Part shown: in pieces, positions 1 through 8,587 of the stretch
Numbering within the stretch: the first letter of the stretch is position 1
Layout of the letters: each line of letters opens with the position of its first letter
From: Dolomitihabitans soli
GTDB taxonomy: Bacteria; Actinomycetota; Actinomycetes; Streptosporangiales; Streptosporangiaceae
Direction: 5' to 3'
Length of the DNA stretch: 64,000 nt
Assembly (NCBI RefSeq): GCF_022213955.1
Contig: NZ_JAKNTW010000007.1
Span: 248,001-312,000 of the forward strand
Made by a program: the position numbers and the translations under genes
Notes under the pieces: generated by a model
What the model was told of the DNA's origin: nothing
Database searches by the model: none
What the model saw: only the letters and a program-made list of their open reading frames with translations

Positions 1-491
1 ACCTCAAGATCGACGTGCTCCCCCTGGAACGCGGCTCCGTGGTGACCCTCCTCACCTCGGGCGCGGGCGGGTACGGCGATCCCCTGCTGCGCGACCCCGC
101 CGCCGTGCTGCGCGACGTCGAGCGGGGCGTGGTCTCCATCAAAGCCGCCGCATCCGACTACGGCGTGATCATCGAGGAGTCGGCCGGCGTCCTCACGCTC
201 GGCGCCCCCGCCCGGCCCGTCACACCGGAGGGTGGCGGGCCGGGATCGGAGTTCGGGCCCGAGAGGGTGGCCTGGGAGTCGGTGTTCGACGTGGAGTCGG
301 TCGACCGGCTCGTCGCGGGCCTGTTCGCGCTGCCGCACGCGGACCGCTCACCGCGCAGGACCGCCGTCTACGCGGCGGCCCTGCGGCACCTGCCGGACGA
401 CTTCCCCCGGACCCCCGCCGCACCCGACCGGGTGCGGATCTCCCGCCAGGCGCTGACCGATGAGATCCTGAAGCTCGAACACGGCGAGTGA
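1..491 (+). CDS. Hydantoinase B/oxoprolinase family protein, C-terminal part
   Basis: This gene runs in from the left edge, and its reading frame begins at base 3. The visible part is about 162 residues and ends in TGA at 489-491. The segment TSGAGGYGDPLLRD followed by a VERGVVS stretch is typical of the C-terminal end of N-methylhydantoinase/acetophenone carboxylase B subunits, which hydrolyse or carboxylate cyclic amides and ketones with ATP together with an A subunit. The last 70 or so residues look like a lineage-specific tail. An amidohydrolase starts 15 bases downstream on the same strand, so the two are probably cotranscribed in breakdown of an amide or hydantoin-like compound. The actual substrate cannot be read from this fragment. 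Confidence 0.78.
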   Translation, partial: LKIDVLPLERGSVVTLLTSGAGGYGDPLLRDPAAVLRDVERGVVSIKAAASDYGVIIEESAGVLTLGAPARPVTPEGGGPGSEFGPERVAWESVFDVESVDRLVAGLFALPHADRSPRRTAVYAAALRHLPDDFPRTPAAPDRVRISRQALTDEILKLEHGE

Positions 492-506
492 CCGGGAGAC
501 GAACCG

Positions 507-1754
507 ATGAACGACGTGCTGGCGGCCTTCGACGACCGGGCACGCGCCGGCTTGACGGCCCTGTACGAGGACCTGCACCGCCACCCGGAGCCCGCCTTCC
601 AGGAGGAACGTACGGCGGGCATCGCCGCGGCACGGCTGCGGGACGCCGGATTCGAGGTCACCACCGGCGTCGGCCGTACCGGGGTGGTGGGGGTGCTGCG
701 CAACGGCGAGGGGCCGACCGTCGCGCTGCGCGCCGACATGGACGCGCTGCCGGTGCGGGAACGCACCGGCCTGCCGTACGCGAGCACCGCGACCGGCCGT
801 GACGCGGACGGTGAGCGGATCCCGCTGATGCACGCCTGCGGGCACGACATGCACGTGACGTGGTTGTGCGGCGCGGCGGACCTGCTGGCTTCGGGGCGGG
901 AACACTGGCGCGGCACGGTGCTGGCGCTGTTCCAACCGGCGGAGGAGCTGGGGGCGGGCGCGCTGGCGATGCTGGACGACGGGCTGCTGGAGCGGTTCCC
1001 CGTGCCCGGCGTCGTGCTCGGCCAGCATCTGTTCCCGCACCCCGCGGGCACGCTGCTGCACCGCGCGGGCGAGGTGATGGCGACGGCCGACAGCATCGAG
1101 ATCCGGCTGCACGGGAGAGGCTCGCACGGGTCGCAGCCCGAGCGCGGCGTCGATCCGGTCGTGCTGGCCGCGGCGACGGTGATGCGGCTGCAGACGATCA
1201 TCTCGCGTGAGGTGTCGCCGCTGGAACGCGCGGTGCTCACCGTGGCCAGGCTGCGCGCCGGGCACAAGGAGAACGTCATCCCCGACGAGGCGTCGATCAC
1301 GCTGAACGTGCGGACCTTCTCCGCAAAGGTGCGTGACGACGTGCTGTCCGCGATCAGGCGGGTGGTGGAGGGCGAGGCCAGGGTGTCGGGGGCGCCGCGT
1401 GACCCGGAGTTCCGCACGCTGAGCGAGTTTCCGCTGACGGTCAACGATCCCGCCGCGACGGAGCGGGTCGCGGCGGCCTTCACCGCCAGGTTCGGCGCGG
1501 ACCGGGTGCGGGAGATGGAGCCGATGATGGGCAGCGAGGACTTCGGGCTGTTCGGCACGCGGGCCGGGGCGCCCTCGGTGTTCTGGGGGGTCGGCGGCGC
1601 CGACCCGGACGTGTACGCCCGCGCCGAGCAGGCGGGACGACTGGCCGAGGACGTGCCGGGCAACCACTCGCCGTTCTTCGCGCCCGTCGTCGAACCCACC
1701 CTGTCCACCGGCGTCGAGGCGCTCGTGACCGCCGCGCTCGCCTGGCTCCGCTGA
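507..1754 (+). CDS. M20 family amidohydrolase (N-acyl amino acid / hippurate hydrolase type)
   Basis: This is a 415-residue zinc or manganese-dependent amidohydrolase of the M20D group, which cleaves N-acyl amino acids, hippurate or similar amides in the cytoplasm. The metal-binding motif HACGHDMH lies near residue 110 and is followed by the EELGAG glutamate motif. The lid/dimerisation domain shows HGRGSHGSQPERGVDP near residue 205, and the C-terminal metal ligand region reads MGSEDFG. The length is normal for the family. It follows the hydantoinase-type gene by 15 bases and probably acts in the same catabolic operon, opening or deacylating the product. A strong hairpin at 1800-1834 ends transcription. 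The exact substrate is not determined. Confidence 0.9.
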   Translation: MNDVLAAFDDRARAGLTALYEDLHRHPEPAFQEERTAGIAAARLRDAGFEVTTGVGRTGVVGVLRNGEGPTVALRADMDALPVRERTGLPYASTATGRDADGERIPLMHACGHDMHVTWLCGAADLLASGREHWRGTVLALFQPAEELGAGALAMLDDGLLERFPVPGVVLGQHLFPHPAGTLLHRAGEVMATADSIEIRLHGRGSHGSQPERGVDPVVLAAATVMRLQTIISREVSPLERAVLTVARLRAGHKENVIPDEASITLNVRTFSAKVRDDVLSAIRRVVEGEARVSGAPRDPEFRTLSEFPLTVNDPAATERVAAAFTARFGADRVREMEPMMGSEDFGLFGTRAGAPSVFWGVGGADPDVYARAEQAGRLAEDVPGNHSPFFAPVVEPTLSTGVEALVTAALAWLR

Positions 1755-1799
1755 ACACGCGGGGGCGGCTCGGCCCGGCTCCCCACGCGGTGCACACAG

Positions 1800-1834
1800 C
1801 AGGGCCCGACCCGGCGTAACCGGATCGGGCCCTG
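1800..1834. terminator. Bidirectional hairpin terminator
   Basis: A 10-bp GC-rich stem (CAGGGCCCGA paired with TCGGGCCCTG) is extended by an inner CCGG/CCGG pair around a CGTAA loop. It lies between the stop of the amidohydrolase on the plus strand and the stop of the FKBP gene on the minus strand, so it can serve both. There is no U-tract, as is common in high-GC actinomycetes. Confidence 0.75.
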
Positions 1835-1844
1835 GGGTGGAACG

Positions 1845-2789
1845 TCAGTAGGCGGCCAGCACGTCGACCGCGAAGACCAGGGTGTCGGTGCCCTTGATCT
1901 TTTCGCCCTGGCCCTCCTTGCCGTAACCGAGGTCCGGCGGGATGGTCAGCAGCACGCGGCTGCCGATCGGGACGCCGACCAGGCCCTCGTCCCAGCCCTT
2001 GATGACCTTGCCGGTGCCGATCTGGAACATGACCGGCTGGCCGTTGGTCCAGCTGCTGTCGAACTCGCTGTCGGTGCCCCAGATCTTCCCGACGTACTGG
2101 ACCATGATGGACTGGCCCTTCTTGACCTCGGGGCCGGTGCCCTTGATCACCATCTCCTGGACGAGCTTCTTGGACGGCTTCTCGTCGGTCTTGGTGGTCA
2201 GCTTGGGAGCCTTCCCCTCGGGGTTCTCCAGCTTGACGCCCTTGACCCCGGGGTCGGAGGCCTTCCCGACGGCGGACTTCACCGTGGGGCTGTCGAGCAC
2301 GTCGACGACGAAGACCTGGGCGGCCGTAGTGTCGGCGCCCTGGGCCTTGGCCTGGTCGAGCTGCTCCTTGGTGTAGCTGTCGGCGGCGACGACGGCGTAG
2401 AAACGGCCGCCGGGCTTGGCGCCGACGAAGCCCTGCTTGACGACCTTGGGCAGTTGGTCGCTGACCGGCACCAGCTCGGGCGCGCCGTTGTCGTAGGTGG
2501 ACCCGCCGGACGCGTTCTTCTTGCCGTCCCAGGTGTAGACGGTCAGGTTGGCCACGACGGAGTCGCCGTCCTTGACCGGGGTGCCCGTCCCCTCCTTGAG
2601 GACCTTGGAGGTCGAGGTGGTGGCGGGCTTGCCCGCCGGGAACTTGACGGTCGGCTTGGTGCCCACCTGGCCATCGACCGACAGACTGGCCGAGGTGGTG
2701 GCCGAGGTGCCCTTCTCCTCCACGTCAGTGCCGCAGCCAACGGCGAAAAGCAGTGGCACTGCAGCTAGAACGGCCAGACGGCGTCGCAT
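1845..2789 (-). CDS. FKBP-type peptidyl-prolyl cis-trans isomerase lipoprotein
   Basis: This is a predicted lipoprotein of 314 residues. The ATG at 2789 is preferred over upstream starts because GAGGGA lies 6 bases before it and the protein then opens with a proper signal peptide (MRRRLAVLAAVPLLFAVGC) ending in a lipobox-like cysteine. After a Ser/Thr-rich linker come two FKBP-like modules. The first (about residues 55-160) is degenerate. The second, C-terminal one carries the usual ligand-pocket features: VQYVGKIWG, FDSSW, VIKGWDEGLVG and LGYG. It should help fold exported proteins at the outer face of the membrane. It lies 81 bases downstream of pafA on the same strand and may be read from the same transcript. 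Streptomyces carries comparable FKBP genes next to its proteasome locus. Confidence 0.9.
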   Translation of the reverse strand: MRRRLAVLAAVPLLFAVGCGTDVEEKGTSATTSASLSVDGQVGTKPTVKFPAGKPATTSTSKVLKEGTGTPVKDGDSVVANLTVYTWDGKKNASGGSTYDNGAPELVPVSDQLPKVVKQGFVGAKPGGRFYAVVAADSYTKEQLDQAKAQGADTTAAQVFVVDVLDSPTVKSAVGKASDPGVKGVKLENPEGKAPKLTTKTDEKPSKKLVQEMVIKGTGPEVKKGQSIMVQYVGKIWGTDSEFDSSWTNGQPVMFQIGTGKVIKGWDEGLVGVPIGSRVLLTIPPDLGYGKEGQGEKIKGTDTLVFAVDVLAAY

Positions 2790-2870
2790 AAGTATCCCTC
2801 GCACAGACATCAGGTTTCGCAACCCTACCCGAGCGCTCATACAGAGGGAGTAAACAAAAGACGATCTTGG

Positions 2871-4232
2871 CTACATGCCTGCGATCAGCTTTTCCACCCG
2901 CTCGTCCACGCTGCGGAACGGATCCTTGCACAGCACCGTGCGCTGAGCCTGGTCGTTCAGTTTCAGATGCACCCAGTCGACCGTGAAATCGCGGCGCTTC
3001 TCCTGCGCCTTGCGGATGAACTCGCCGCGCAGCCGGGCCCTGGTGGTCTGCGGCGGCACCGACTTGGCTTCGAAGATCTTGAGATCGGAGGCGACCCGCT
3101 CCACCGAGCCGCGACGCTGCAACAGGTAGAACAGGCCACGCCTGCGGTGCACGTCGTGGTAGGCGAGATCGAGTTGCGCGACCCGCGGCGAGGACAGCGG
3201 CAGGTCGTACTTGTTGCGGTAACGCTCGATGAGCTGGTACTTCGTCACCCAGTCGATCTCACGGGCGACCAGGTCGAGATTGCCCGAGTCGACCGCGTGC
3301 AGAGTGCGCTCCCACAGCTCCAGCACCCGGTGCGCGATCTCGTCGCCGCCTCGCCGGTCGACGAAGTCCTTCGCCTTCGAGAGGTATTCCTGCTGGATCT
3401 CCAGCGAGGACGCCTCCCGCCCGTTGGCCAGGCGCACCCTGCGGCGGCCCGTCATGTCGTGCGAGACCTCCCGGATCGCCCTGATCGGGTTCTCCAGCGA
3501 CAGGTCACGCATCACCGTGCCCGCCTCGATCATGCGCAGCACCAGGTCGGTGGCGCCGACCTTGAGCAGCATCGTGGTCTCGCTCATGTTGGAGTCGCCG
3601 ACGATCACGTGCAGCCGGCGGAACCGCTCGGCGTCGGCGTGCGGCTCGTCCCGGGTGTTGATGATGGGCCTGGACCGGGTCGTCGCGGAGGAGACGCCCT
3701 CCCAGATGTGCTCGGCCCGCTGCGAGACGCAGTAGACGGCTCCGCGCGGGGTCTGCAGCACCTTGCCGGCGCCGCAGATGATCTGCCGGGTCACCAGGAA
3801 CGGGATCAGCACGTCGGCCAGCCGGCCGAACTCGCCGTGCCGGCCGACCAGGTAGTTCTCGTGGCAGCCGTAGGAGTTGCCCGCCGAGTCGGTGTTGTTC
3901 TTGAACAGGTAGATGTCGCCGGCGATCCCCTCCTCCCGCAGCCGTTTCTCGGCGTCGACGAGGAGCCCCTCGAGGATTCGCTCACCCGCCTTGTCGTGGG
4001 TGACGAGTTCCACGACGTTGTCACACTCGGGTGTGGCGTATTCAGGATGGCTTCCGACGTCAAGGTAGAGACGCGCGCCGTTGCGCAGGAAGACGTTGCT
4101 CGATCGACCCCAGGACACGACCCGGCGGAAGAGGTATCTGGCCACCTCGTCGGGGGACAGCCGTCGCTGCCCCCTGAACGTGCAGGTGACGCCGTACTCG
4201 TTCTCCAGCCCGAAGATGCGACGATCCATCAC
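2871..4232 (-). CDS. pafA: Pup-protein ligase PafA
   Basis: PafA forms the isopeptide bond between the C-terminal glutamate of Pup and lysines of target proteins, using ATP in a glutamine-synthetase-like fold. The N-terminus ([12 protein letters not shown]) carries the nucleotide/metal-binding glutamates, and the segment [17 protein letters not shown] carries the conserved catalytic aspartate loop. The length of 453 residues matches the family. A GTG at 4232 is directly followed by an ATG at 4229, and either could be the start. It is encoded downstream of prcB-prcA on the same strand, the usual order. The paralogue Dop is at 17003-18520. Identification is by motif and context and is very secure. 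Confidence 0.97.
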   Translation of the reverse strand: MMDRRIFGLENEYGVTCTFRGQRRLSPDEVARYLFRRVVSWGRSSNVFLRNGARLYLDVGSHPEYATPECDNVVELVTHDKAGERILEGLLVDAEKRLREEGIAGDIYLFKNNTDSAGNSYGCHENYLVGRHGEFGRLADVLIPFLVTRQIICGAGKVLQTPRGAVYCVSQRAEHIWEGVSSATTRSRPIINTRDEPHADAERFRRLHVIVGDSNMSETTMLLKVGATDLVLRMIEAGTVMRDLSLENPIRAIREVSHDMTGRRRVRLANGREASSLEIQQEYLSKAKDFVDRRGGDEIAHRVLELWERTLHAVDSGNLDLVAREIDWVTKYQLIERYRNKYDLPLSSPRVAQLDLAYHDVHRRRGLFYLLQRRGSVERVASDLKIFEAKSVPPQTTRARLRGEFIRKAQEKRRDFTVDWVHLKLNDQAQRTVLCKDPFRSVDERVEKLIAGM

Positions 4233-4343
4233 CTAACACTATTCCCCTCGAACGTGCCGCGGGTCGGATCTCCGCCGCTGTTTCGGTCGTGCGGCCCGCC
4301 CGCCGCCGGACACGGCGGGGCGGACCGCGGGAACCTCATGACG

Positions 4344-5150
4344 TCAGTCTCCCTGCCCGGTGTCGATGTCGCCGTCGGGGGCGGTCGGCGCATCGGGACC
4401 GGGAGACTCCAGCGGCGGCGTCTTACCGCCCTCGGCCGGCTTCTCCGCCGGGGCCGCCGGGGCGCTTTCGGCGAGCAGACCTTCGAGCCTGGCCCCGGTC
4501 AGGCGCAGGAATCTGCGATGCGGCCGGTTCCGGTCGAGGACCGCGACCTCCAGCTGCGAGGTCGGCGGCGCCTCCCCGCCCGGCTCGGTCAACGCGGTCA
4601 CGCCCACCCGCAGCGCCTCGGTGAGGGCCATCCCCTCGCGGTAGCCCTCCTTCAGCCGGGTGGCGACCGCGTCCGCCTGCCCGCCCATGGCCACCATGCC
4701 GTGCTCGTCCTGCACCGACCCGTCGAAGGTGAGCCGGTAGATCTGGTCCTCCTCCGCCGAATCGCCCACCTCGGCGACGACGATCTCCACCTCGTACGGC
4801 TTGATCGACTCCGTGAAGATCATGCCGAGGTTCTGCGCGTAGAGATTGGCCAGGCCGCGGGCCGTCACATCGCCCCGGCCGTACGTGTAGCCGTTGATGT
4901 CGGCGTAGCGGATGCCGCCCAGCCGCAGCGCCTCGAACTCGTTGTAACGACCGACCGCGGCGAATCCGATGCGGTCATAGATCTCGCTGATCTTGTGCAG
5001 GGCCCGCGAGGCGTTGTGCGCGACGAACACGATGCCGTCTTCGTACTGCAGCACGACCGAGCTGCGGCCACGCGCGATGCCCTTCCGCGCGTAGTCGGCC
5101 TTGTCCCGCATCTGCTGTTCGGCAGGCACATATCCAAAGGGCATGGACAC
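4344..5150 (-). CDS. prcA: 20S proteasome alpha subunit
   Basis: This is the non-catalytic alpha subunit, which forms the two outer heptameric rings and the gate of the core particle. It opens with MPFGYVPAEQQMRDKADYARKGIARG, the gate-forming N-terminus, followed by the alpha-type fold motifs IYDRIGFAAVGRYNEFE and NGYTYGRGDV. The 268-residue protein ends in a Pro/Ala/Asp-rich tail of about 40 residues, longer and more acidic than the folded core needs and probably disordered. The start is a GTG at 5150, two codons before an ATG at 5144, with AAGGAGAGG upstream. It follows prcB by 35 bases and is surely cotranscribed with it. Confidence 0.97.
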   Translation of the reverse strand: MSMPFGYVPAEQQMRDKADYARKGIARGRSSVVLQYEDGIVFVAHNASRALHKISEIYDRIGFAAVGRYNEFEALRLGGIRYADINGYTYGRGDVTARGLANLYAQNLGMIFTESIKPYEVEIVVAEVGDSAEEDQIYRLTFDGSVQDEHGMVAMGGQADAVATRLKEGYREGMALTEALRVGVTALTEPGGEAPPTSQLEVAVLDRNRPHRRFLRLTGARLEGLLAESAPAAPAEKPAEGGKTPPLESPGPDAPTAPDGDIDTGQGD

Positions 5151-5185
5151 CGGTGGCTTTCCTCTCCTTGTTACGGCCGGTACGG

Positions 5186-6034
5186 CTAGCGCAGCGGGGC
5201 GGTCGGACCGTCGGGCGCGGTCATCCTGGCATCGAGCATCGTCCGGACATGACCCTCGACCTCCTCGTCGGGCAGGCGGTGGAACCCGTCGGCGGTGATC
5301 ACCGCGACCACCGGCCAGATCCGCCTGGCGACGTCGGGGCCACCGGTGGCCGAGTCGTCGTCAGCCGCGTCGTAGAGCGCCTGGATGCAGGTGAGGGCCA
5401 TGTCCTCCGGAGAGGCGTCGGGACGGTAGAGCTTCTTCAGCGAGCCCTTCGCGAAGATCGAACCAGACCCGATCGCGTTGTAGCCGTGATGTTCGTAGGG
5501 TCCGCCCGCGACGTCGTAGCCGAAGATGCGGCCGTGGGCGGCGTCGGGATCGTAGGCGGCGAACAGCGGCACCACCGCCAGCCCCTGCATCGCCATCGGC
5601 AGGTTGTCGCGGATCATCGTGGCGAGCCGGTTGGCCTTGCCCTCCACGGAGAGCGTGCGGCCCTCACGCTTCTCGTAGTGCTCAAGCTCCACCCGATAGA
5701 GCTTGGCCATCTCCAGACCGGTGCTCGCGGTGCCGGCGATGCCCATGCAGGAGTAGTCGTCGGTGCGGAACACCTTCTCGATATCCCGCTGAGAGATCAT
5801 GTTGCCCGAGGTCGAACGCCGGTCACCGGCCATCACCACGCCGCCGGCGCAGGTGGCCGCCACGATGGTGGTCGCGTGCGGAACCTCGTCACCGACCGCC
5901 CTGGCCAGGGCCGGCCTGCGCCCAGGCAACAGATCAGGCGCGTACGACCCGACGAACTCGATGAACGACGAGCTACCCGTGTTCAAGAACATGTTGTCCG
6001 CAAAGCCGGCGGGCAGGTCCCTGTGCGATGCCAC
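5186..6034 (-). CDS. prcB: 20S proteasome beta subunit (catalytic)
   Basis: This is the proteolytic beta subunit of the actinobacterial proteasome, an N-terminal nucleophile hydrolase. The GTG at 6034 is chosen because GGGAGG lies a few bases upstream, which gives 282 residues. A propeptide of about 54 residues precedes the mature N-terminus TTIVAA; Thr55 becomes Thr1 after autoprocessing. Counting from Thr1, Asp17 (AGDRR) and Lys33 (DIEKVFR) are present, so the catalytic set is intact. The gene heads prcB-prcA-pafA. In the usual actinobacterial arrangement pup lies just upstream of prcB, but here 9 kb of plus-strand genes separate them, so prcB must have its own promoter in the 6035-6245 gap. 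Confidence 0.97.
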   Translation of the reverse strand: MASHRDLPAGFADNMFLNTGSSSFIEFVGSYAPDLLPGRRPALARAVGDEVPHATTIVAATCAGGVVMAGDRRSTSGNMISQRDIEKVFRTDDYSCMGIAGTASTGLEMAKLYRVELEHYEKREGRTLSVEGKANRLATMIRDNLPMAMQGLAVVPLFAAYDPDAAHGRIFGYDVAGGPYEHHGYNAIGSGSIFAKGSLKKLYRPDASPEDMALTCIQALYDAADDDSATGGPDVARRIWPVVAVITADGFHRLPDEEVEGHVRTMLDARMTAPDGPTAPLR

Positions 6035-6159
6035 GCGACTCCCTCCCAAACAGACGATCCGATAGGCCGACCTTACTCATCTTGGTCTCCTGCTTGCACT
6101 TCCCACGATCAGCTCAGCGCGAACCGCCCAGCCCACCCCACGTTCTCCCGACATGAATC

Positions 6160-6188
6160 TTTACGCGGGGTTACGGCCGTGCGATTGT
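6160..6188 (+). promoter_or_regulatory. Candidate promoter of the sugar-uptake operon
   Basis: TTTACG at 6160-6165 and GATTGT at 6183-6188 are separated by 17 bases, a fair fit to housekeeping sigma boxes. They lie 58 bases ahead of the binding-protein gene, in the divergent gap shared with prcB. No recognisable LacI-type operator was seen. This is a weak call from spacing alone. Confidence 0.28.
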
Positions 6189-6225
6189 CGGTATGTCTGC
6201 ACCTCCTGAATGTCTATGCCACTAC

Positions 6226-6241
6226 ACCTCCCCTAGGAGGT
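6226..6241 (+). promoter_or_regulatory. Hairpin that encloses the ribosome-binding site of the sugar-binding protein gene
   Basis: The perfect inverted repeat ACCTCC-CCTA-GGAGGT places the Shine-Dalgarno AGGAGG of the gene starting at 6246 inside a 6-bp stem. A second anti-Shine-Dalgarno copy, CACCTCC, lies about 25 bases upstream (about 6200-6206). The structure could damp translation of the binding protein. Whether it responds to a signal cannot be told from sequence. Confidence 0.4.
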
Positions 6242-6245
6242 CACT

Positions 6246-7637
6246 GTGAGACTCACTCGCCGACCTGCGAAGACACTCGCCGCCCTGGCCGCTTCCACCC
6301 TCGTTCTCGCAGCGTGCGGGAGCGGCGGCGGCTCGGATGACGGCAGCGTCACCCTGACCATCACCGCCAACGCGATCTCCGGCGGCAAGAACGCCAACGG
6401 CGCCGACTGGATCAAAACCTGGGTGATCCCCCGCTTCGAGGCCGCGCAGAAGGCCGCGGGCCGCCAGGTCCACGTGCTCTTCCAGCCCAACGGCGTCGAC
6501 GACGAGCAGTACAAGACCAAGATGGCGCTCGACCTCAAGTCGAAACGCGGCGCCGACATCATAGACATGGACGGCATCTGGATCGGCGAATTCGCCCAGG
6601 CCGGCTACATCAAGCCGCTCAGCGAAACGGCCGGAGCCGCCGTCGACTCCTGGGAGGGCTGGACCCAGATCCCGCAGGCCGTCCAGGGGCTCGGCATCTT
6701 CGAGGGCAAGAAGTACGCGCTGCCCGTCGGCACCGACGGCCGGGTCCTCTACTACAACAAGGCCCTGTTCAAGAAGGCCGGCCTGCCCGCCGAATGGCAG
6801 CCCAAGAGCTGGCAGGAGATCATCGACGCGGGCAACGCGCTGAAGAAACTCCCCGGCGTCACCCCCATCCAGATCAACGCGGGCACCGCCATGGGCGAGG
6901 CCACCACCATGCAGGGCGCGCTGCCGCTGCTCGCCGGAGCCGGAGCCGAGGTCCACACCGGCGGCAAATGGACCGGCGGCGGCCAGGCCGTCAAGGCCGT
7001 GCTCGGCTTCTACCAGCAGATCTACGGCTCCGGCCTCGGCGATCCCCAGCTGCAGCAGGAGGCCAAGGGCCGCGACAAGTCCTTCCTGGAGTTCTCCGAG
7101 AACAAGATCGGCATCCTCGCCGAAGGCGACTACTTCTGGCGCTCGGTGATCGCCCCCGACATCGGGGTGGCCCCGATGGCCGACCGCGACGACGTCGTCG
7201 GCTACGCCATGATCCCCGCCAGGCAGCCCGGCGGCGGCATCCGCGGCCAGGACTTCGTCAGCATGTCGGGCGGCTCCGCCCGGGTCCTCAACCCCTTCTC
7301 CGAGAACGCCGCGGCCGCCTGGGAACTGCTCGCCTTCATGCACTCCGCCGAGGCCACCGAGGCCGAGCTCGCCATGGCGGACGAGGCCCGCATCACCGCC
7401 AGGACCGACGTCAACGACAAGGTCCTCGCGGACGACCCGATGCTCGGCTTCATCTCCGAGAAGGTCCTCCCCCTCACCGCCTACCGTCCCCCGCTCGCCG
7501 TCTACCCCCAGGTCTCCACCGCCCTGCAGGAGGCCACCGCCGCCATCGTCTCCGGCACCTCCCCCGACGAGGCGGCCGCCACCTACCAGCGGAAACTGGA
7601 GGGACTCGTCGGTGGCGCCGGCAACACCGCCGGCTGA
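6246..7637 (+). CDS. ABC transporter sugar-binding lipoprotein
   Basis: This extracellular solute-binding protein (463 residues) belongs to the carbohydrate-uptake ABC class. The GTG start has AGGAGG five bases upstream. A lipoprotein signal is clear: positively charged MRLTRRPAK, a hydrophobic run, then LVLAAC as lipobox, with a Gly/Ser-rich linker after it. The mature part shows the periplasmic-binding-protein type 2 pattern, with DIIDMDGIWIGEFAQAG in the first lobe and VLYYNKALFKKAG in the hinge region. It heads a six-gene plus-strand operon ending in a GH38 alpha-mannosidase, so a mannose-containing oligosaccharide is the likely ligand. That is an inference from context. The ribosome site lies in a small hairpin (6226-6241). 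Confidence 0.92.
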   Translation: MRLTRRPAKTLAALAASTLVLAACGSGGGSDDGSVTLTITANAISGGKNANGADWIKTWVIPRFEAAQKAAGRQVHVLFQPNGVDDEQYKTKMALDLKSKRGADIIDMDGIWIGEFAQAGYIKPLSETAGAAVDSWEGWTQIPQAVQGLGIFEGKKYALPVGTDGRVLYYNKALFKKAGLPAEWQPKSWQEIIDAGNALKKLPGVTPIQINAGTAMGEATTMQGALPLLAGAGAEVHTGGKWTGGGQAVKAVLGFYQQIYGSGLGDPQLQQEAKGRDKSFLEFSENKIGILAEGDYFWRSVIAPDIGVAPMADRDDVVGYAMIPARQPGGGIRGQDFVSMSGGSARVLNPFSENAAAAWELLAFMHSAEATEAELAMADEARITARTDVNDKVLADDPMLGFISEKVLPLTAYRPPLAVYPQVSTALQEATAAIVSGTSPDEAAATYQRKLEGLVGGAGNTAG

Positions 7638-7669
7638 GGCCCGCGGCGCACGCCGTACGGGGGAATGAC

Positions 7670-8587
7670 GTGAGCGGCGACGCGGCAGGGCTCGGACGGG
7701 GCAGGGCGGCGGCGTTCGTGCTGCCCGCACTGGTGCTGATCGGCGTGTTCCTCGTGTTCCCCGCACTGTGGACCATCTACCTCGGGCTCACCGACTACCG
7801 CCTCACCGGGCTGGCCGCCGCCGACCCGCAGGTCGTGGGCCTCGACAACTACACGACGGCGATCGGCGACGAACGGTTCCAAGGCTCGCTGTGGCTGACC
7901 GTGCAGTTCGTCATCGGCTCGGCGATCATCGGGCAGGCGGGGCTCGGGTTCGCCATCGCCTGGACGATGCGCGACCGGCGGGGCCCGGTGCGGCGCGTCG
8001 TCGAAGGGCTCGTCCTGCTGTCCTGGATCCTGCCCGGCTCCGTCGTCGCGTTCCTCTGGATCGCACTGCTCGACCGCGACGGCGGCACCCTCAACACACT
8101 GCTCGGCACCCCGGAGAACGCCTGGCTCCTGGACAACCCGATGCTCTCGATCATCGTGTTCAACACGTGGCGGGGTACAGCCTTCTCGATGATGCTCTAC
8201 GCCGCGGCCCTGGAGAACGTGCCACCCTCCCACCTGGAGACCGCACGCCTCGCCGGCGCCTCCACCTTCCAGCAGCTCAGAGACGTCGTGCTGCCCCGGA
8301 TCAAGGGCCACGTGCTCACCAACCTGCTGCTGATCAGCCTGTGGACCTTCAACGACTTCACCCCGTTCCTGCTCACCGCGGGAGGGCCGGAGGGACGCTC
8401 GGAGATCCTCCCCGTCTACGTCTACAACGTGGCCATCGGCGACGGCCAACTGGGCGTCGGCGCCGCCGTGTCCTTCCTCATCCTCGCCATCAACCTCGTC
8501 TTCGCCCTCGCCTACCTGCGCCTGATCCGCGGCAGGAACCGCGCCGAAGCGCCGCTCCAGGCACCCTCCGGCCGGGGCGGGGGGTGA
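7670..8587 (+). CDS. Carbohydrate ABC transporter permease (MalF/UgpA type)
   Basis: This inner-membrane permease has 305 residues and about six transmembrane segments. The GTG at 7670 follows a GGGGGAA site and gives a standard length. The EAA loop that contacts the ATPase is clear near residue 195: SHLETARLAGASTFQQLRDVVLP. It forms the channel with the second permease, whose start overlaps this stop by four bases. MalF/UgpA-type permeases pair with a MalG/UgpE partner and a MalK-like ATPase, all present in order here. The start region could lie a few codons either way. Confidence 0.92.
   Translation: MSGDAAGLGRGRAAAFVLPALVLIGVFLVFPALWTIYLGLTDYRLTGLAAADPQVVGLDNYTTAIGDERFQGSLWLTVQFVIGSAIIGQAGLGFAIAWTMRDRRGPVRRVVEGLVLLSWILPGSVVAFLWIALLDRDGGTLNTLLGTPENAWLLDNPMLSIIVFNTWRGTAFSMMLYAAALENVPPSHLETARLAGASTFQQLRDVVLPRIKGHVLTNLLLISLWTFNDFTPFLLTAGGPEGRSEILPVYVYNVAIGDGQLGVGAAVSFLILAINLVFALAYLRLIRGRNRAEAPLQAPSGRGGG

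Noticed and set aside
348-1795. Two long minus-strand open frames across the amidohydrolase gene
   Set aside because: The plus-strand gene has full catalytic motifs, and the antisense products are Arg/Ser-rich without motifs.
2967-5189. Long open frame on the plus strand across pafA and prcA
   Set aside because: It is antisense to two certain genes and its translation has no recognisable domain; it results from the strong G/C bias at third codon positions.
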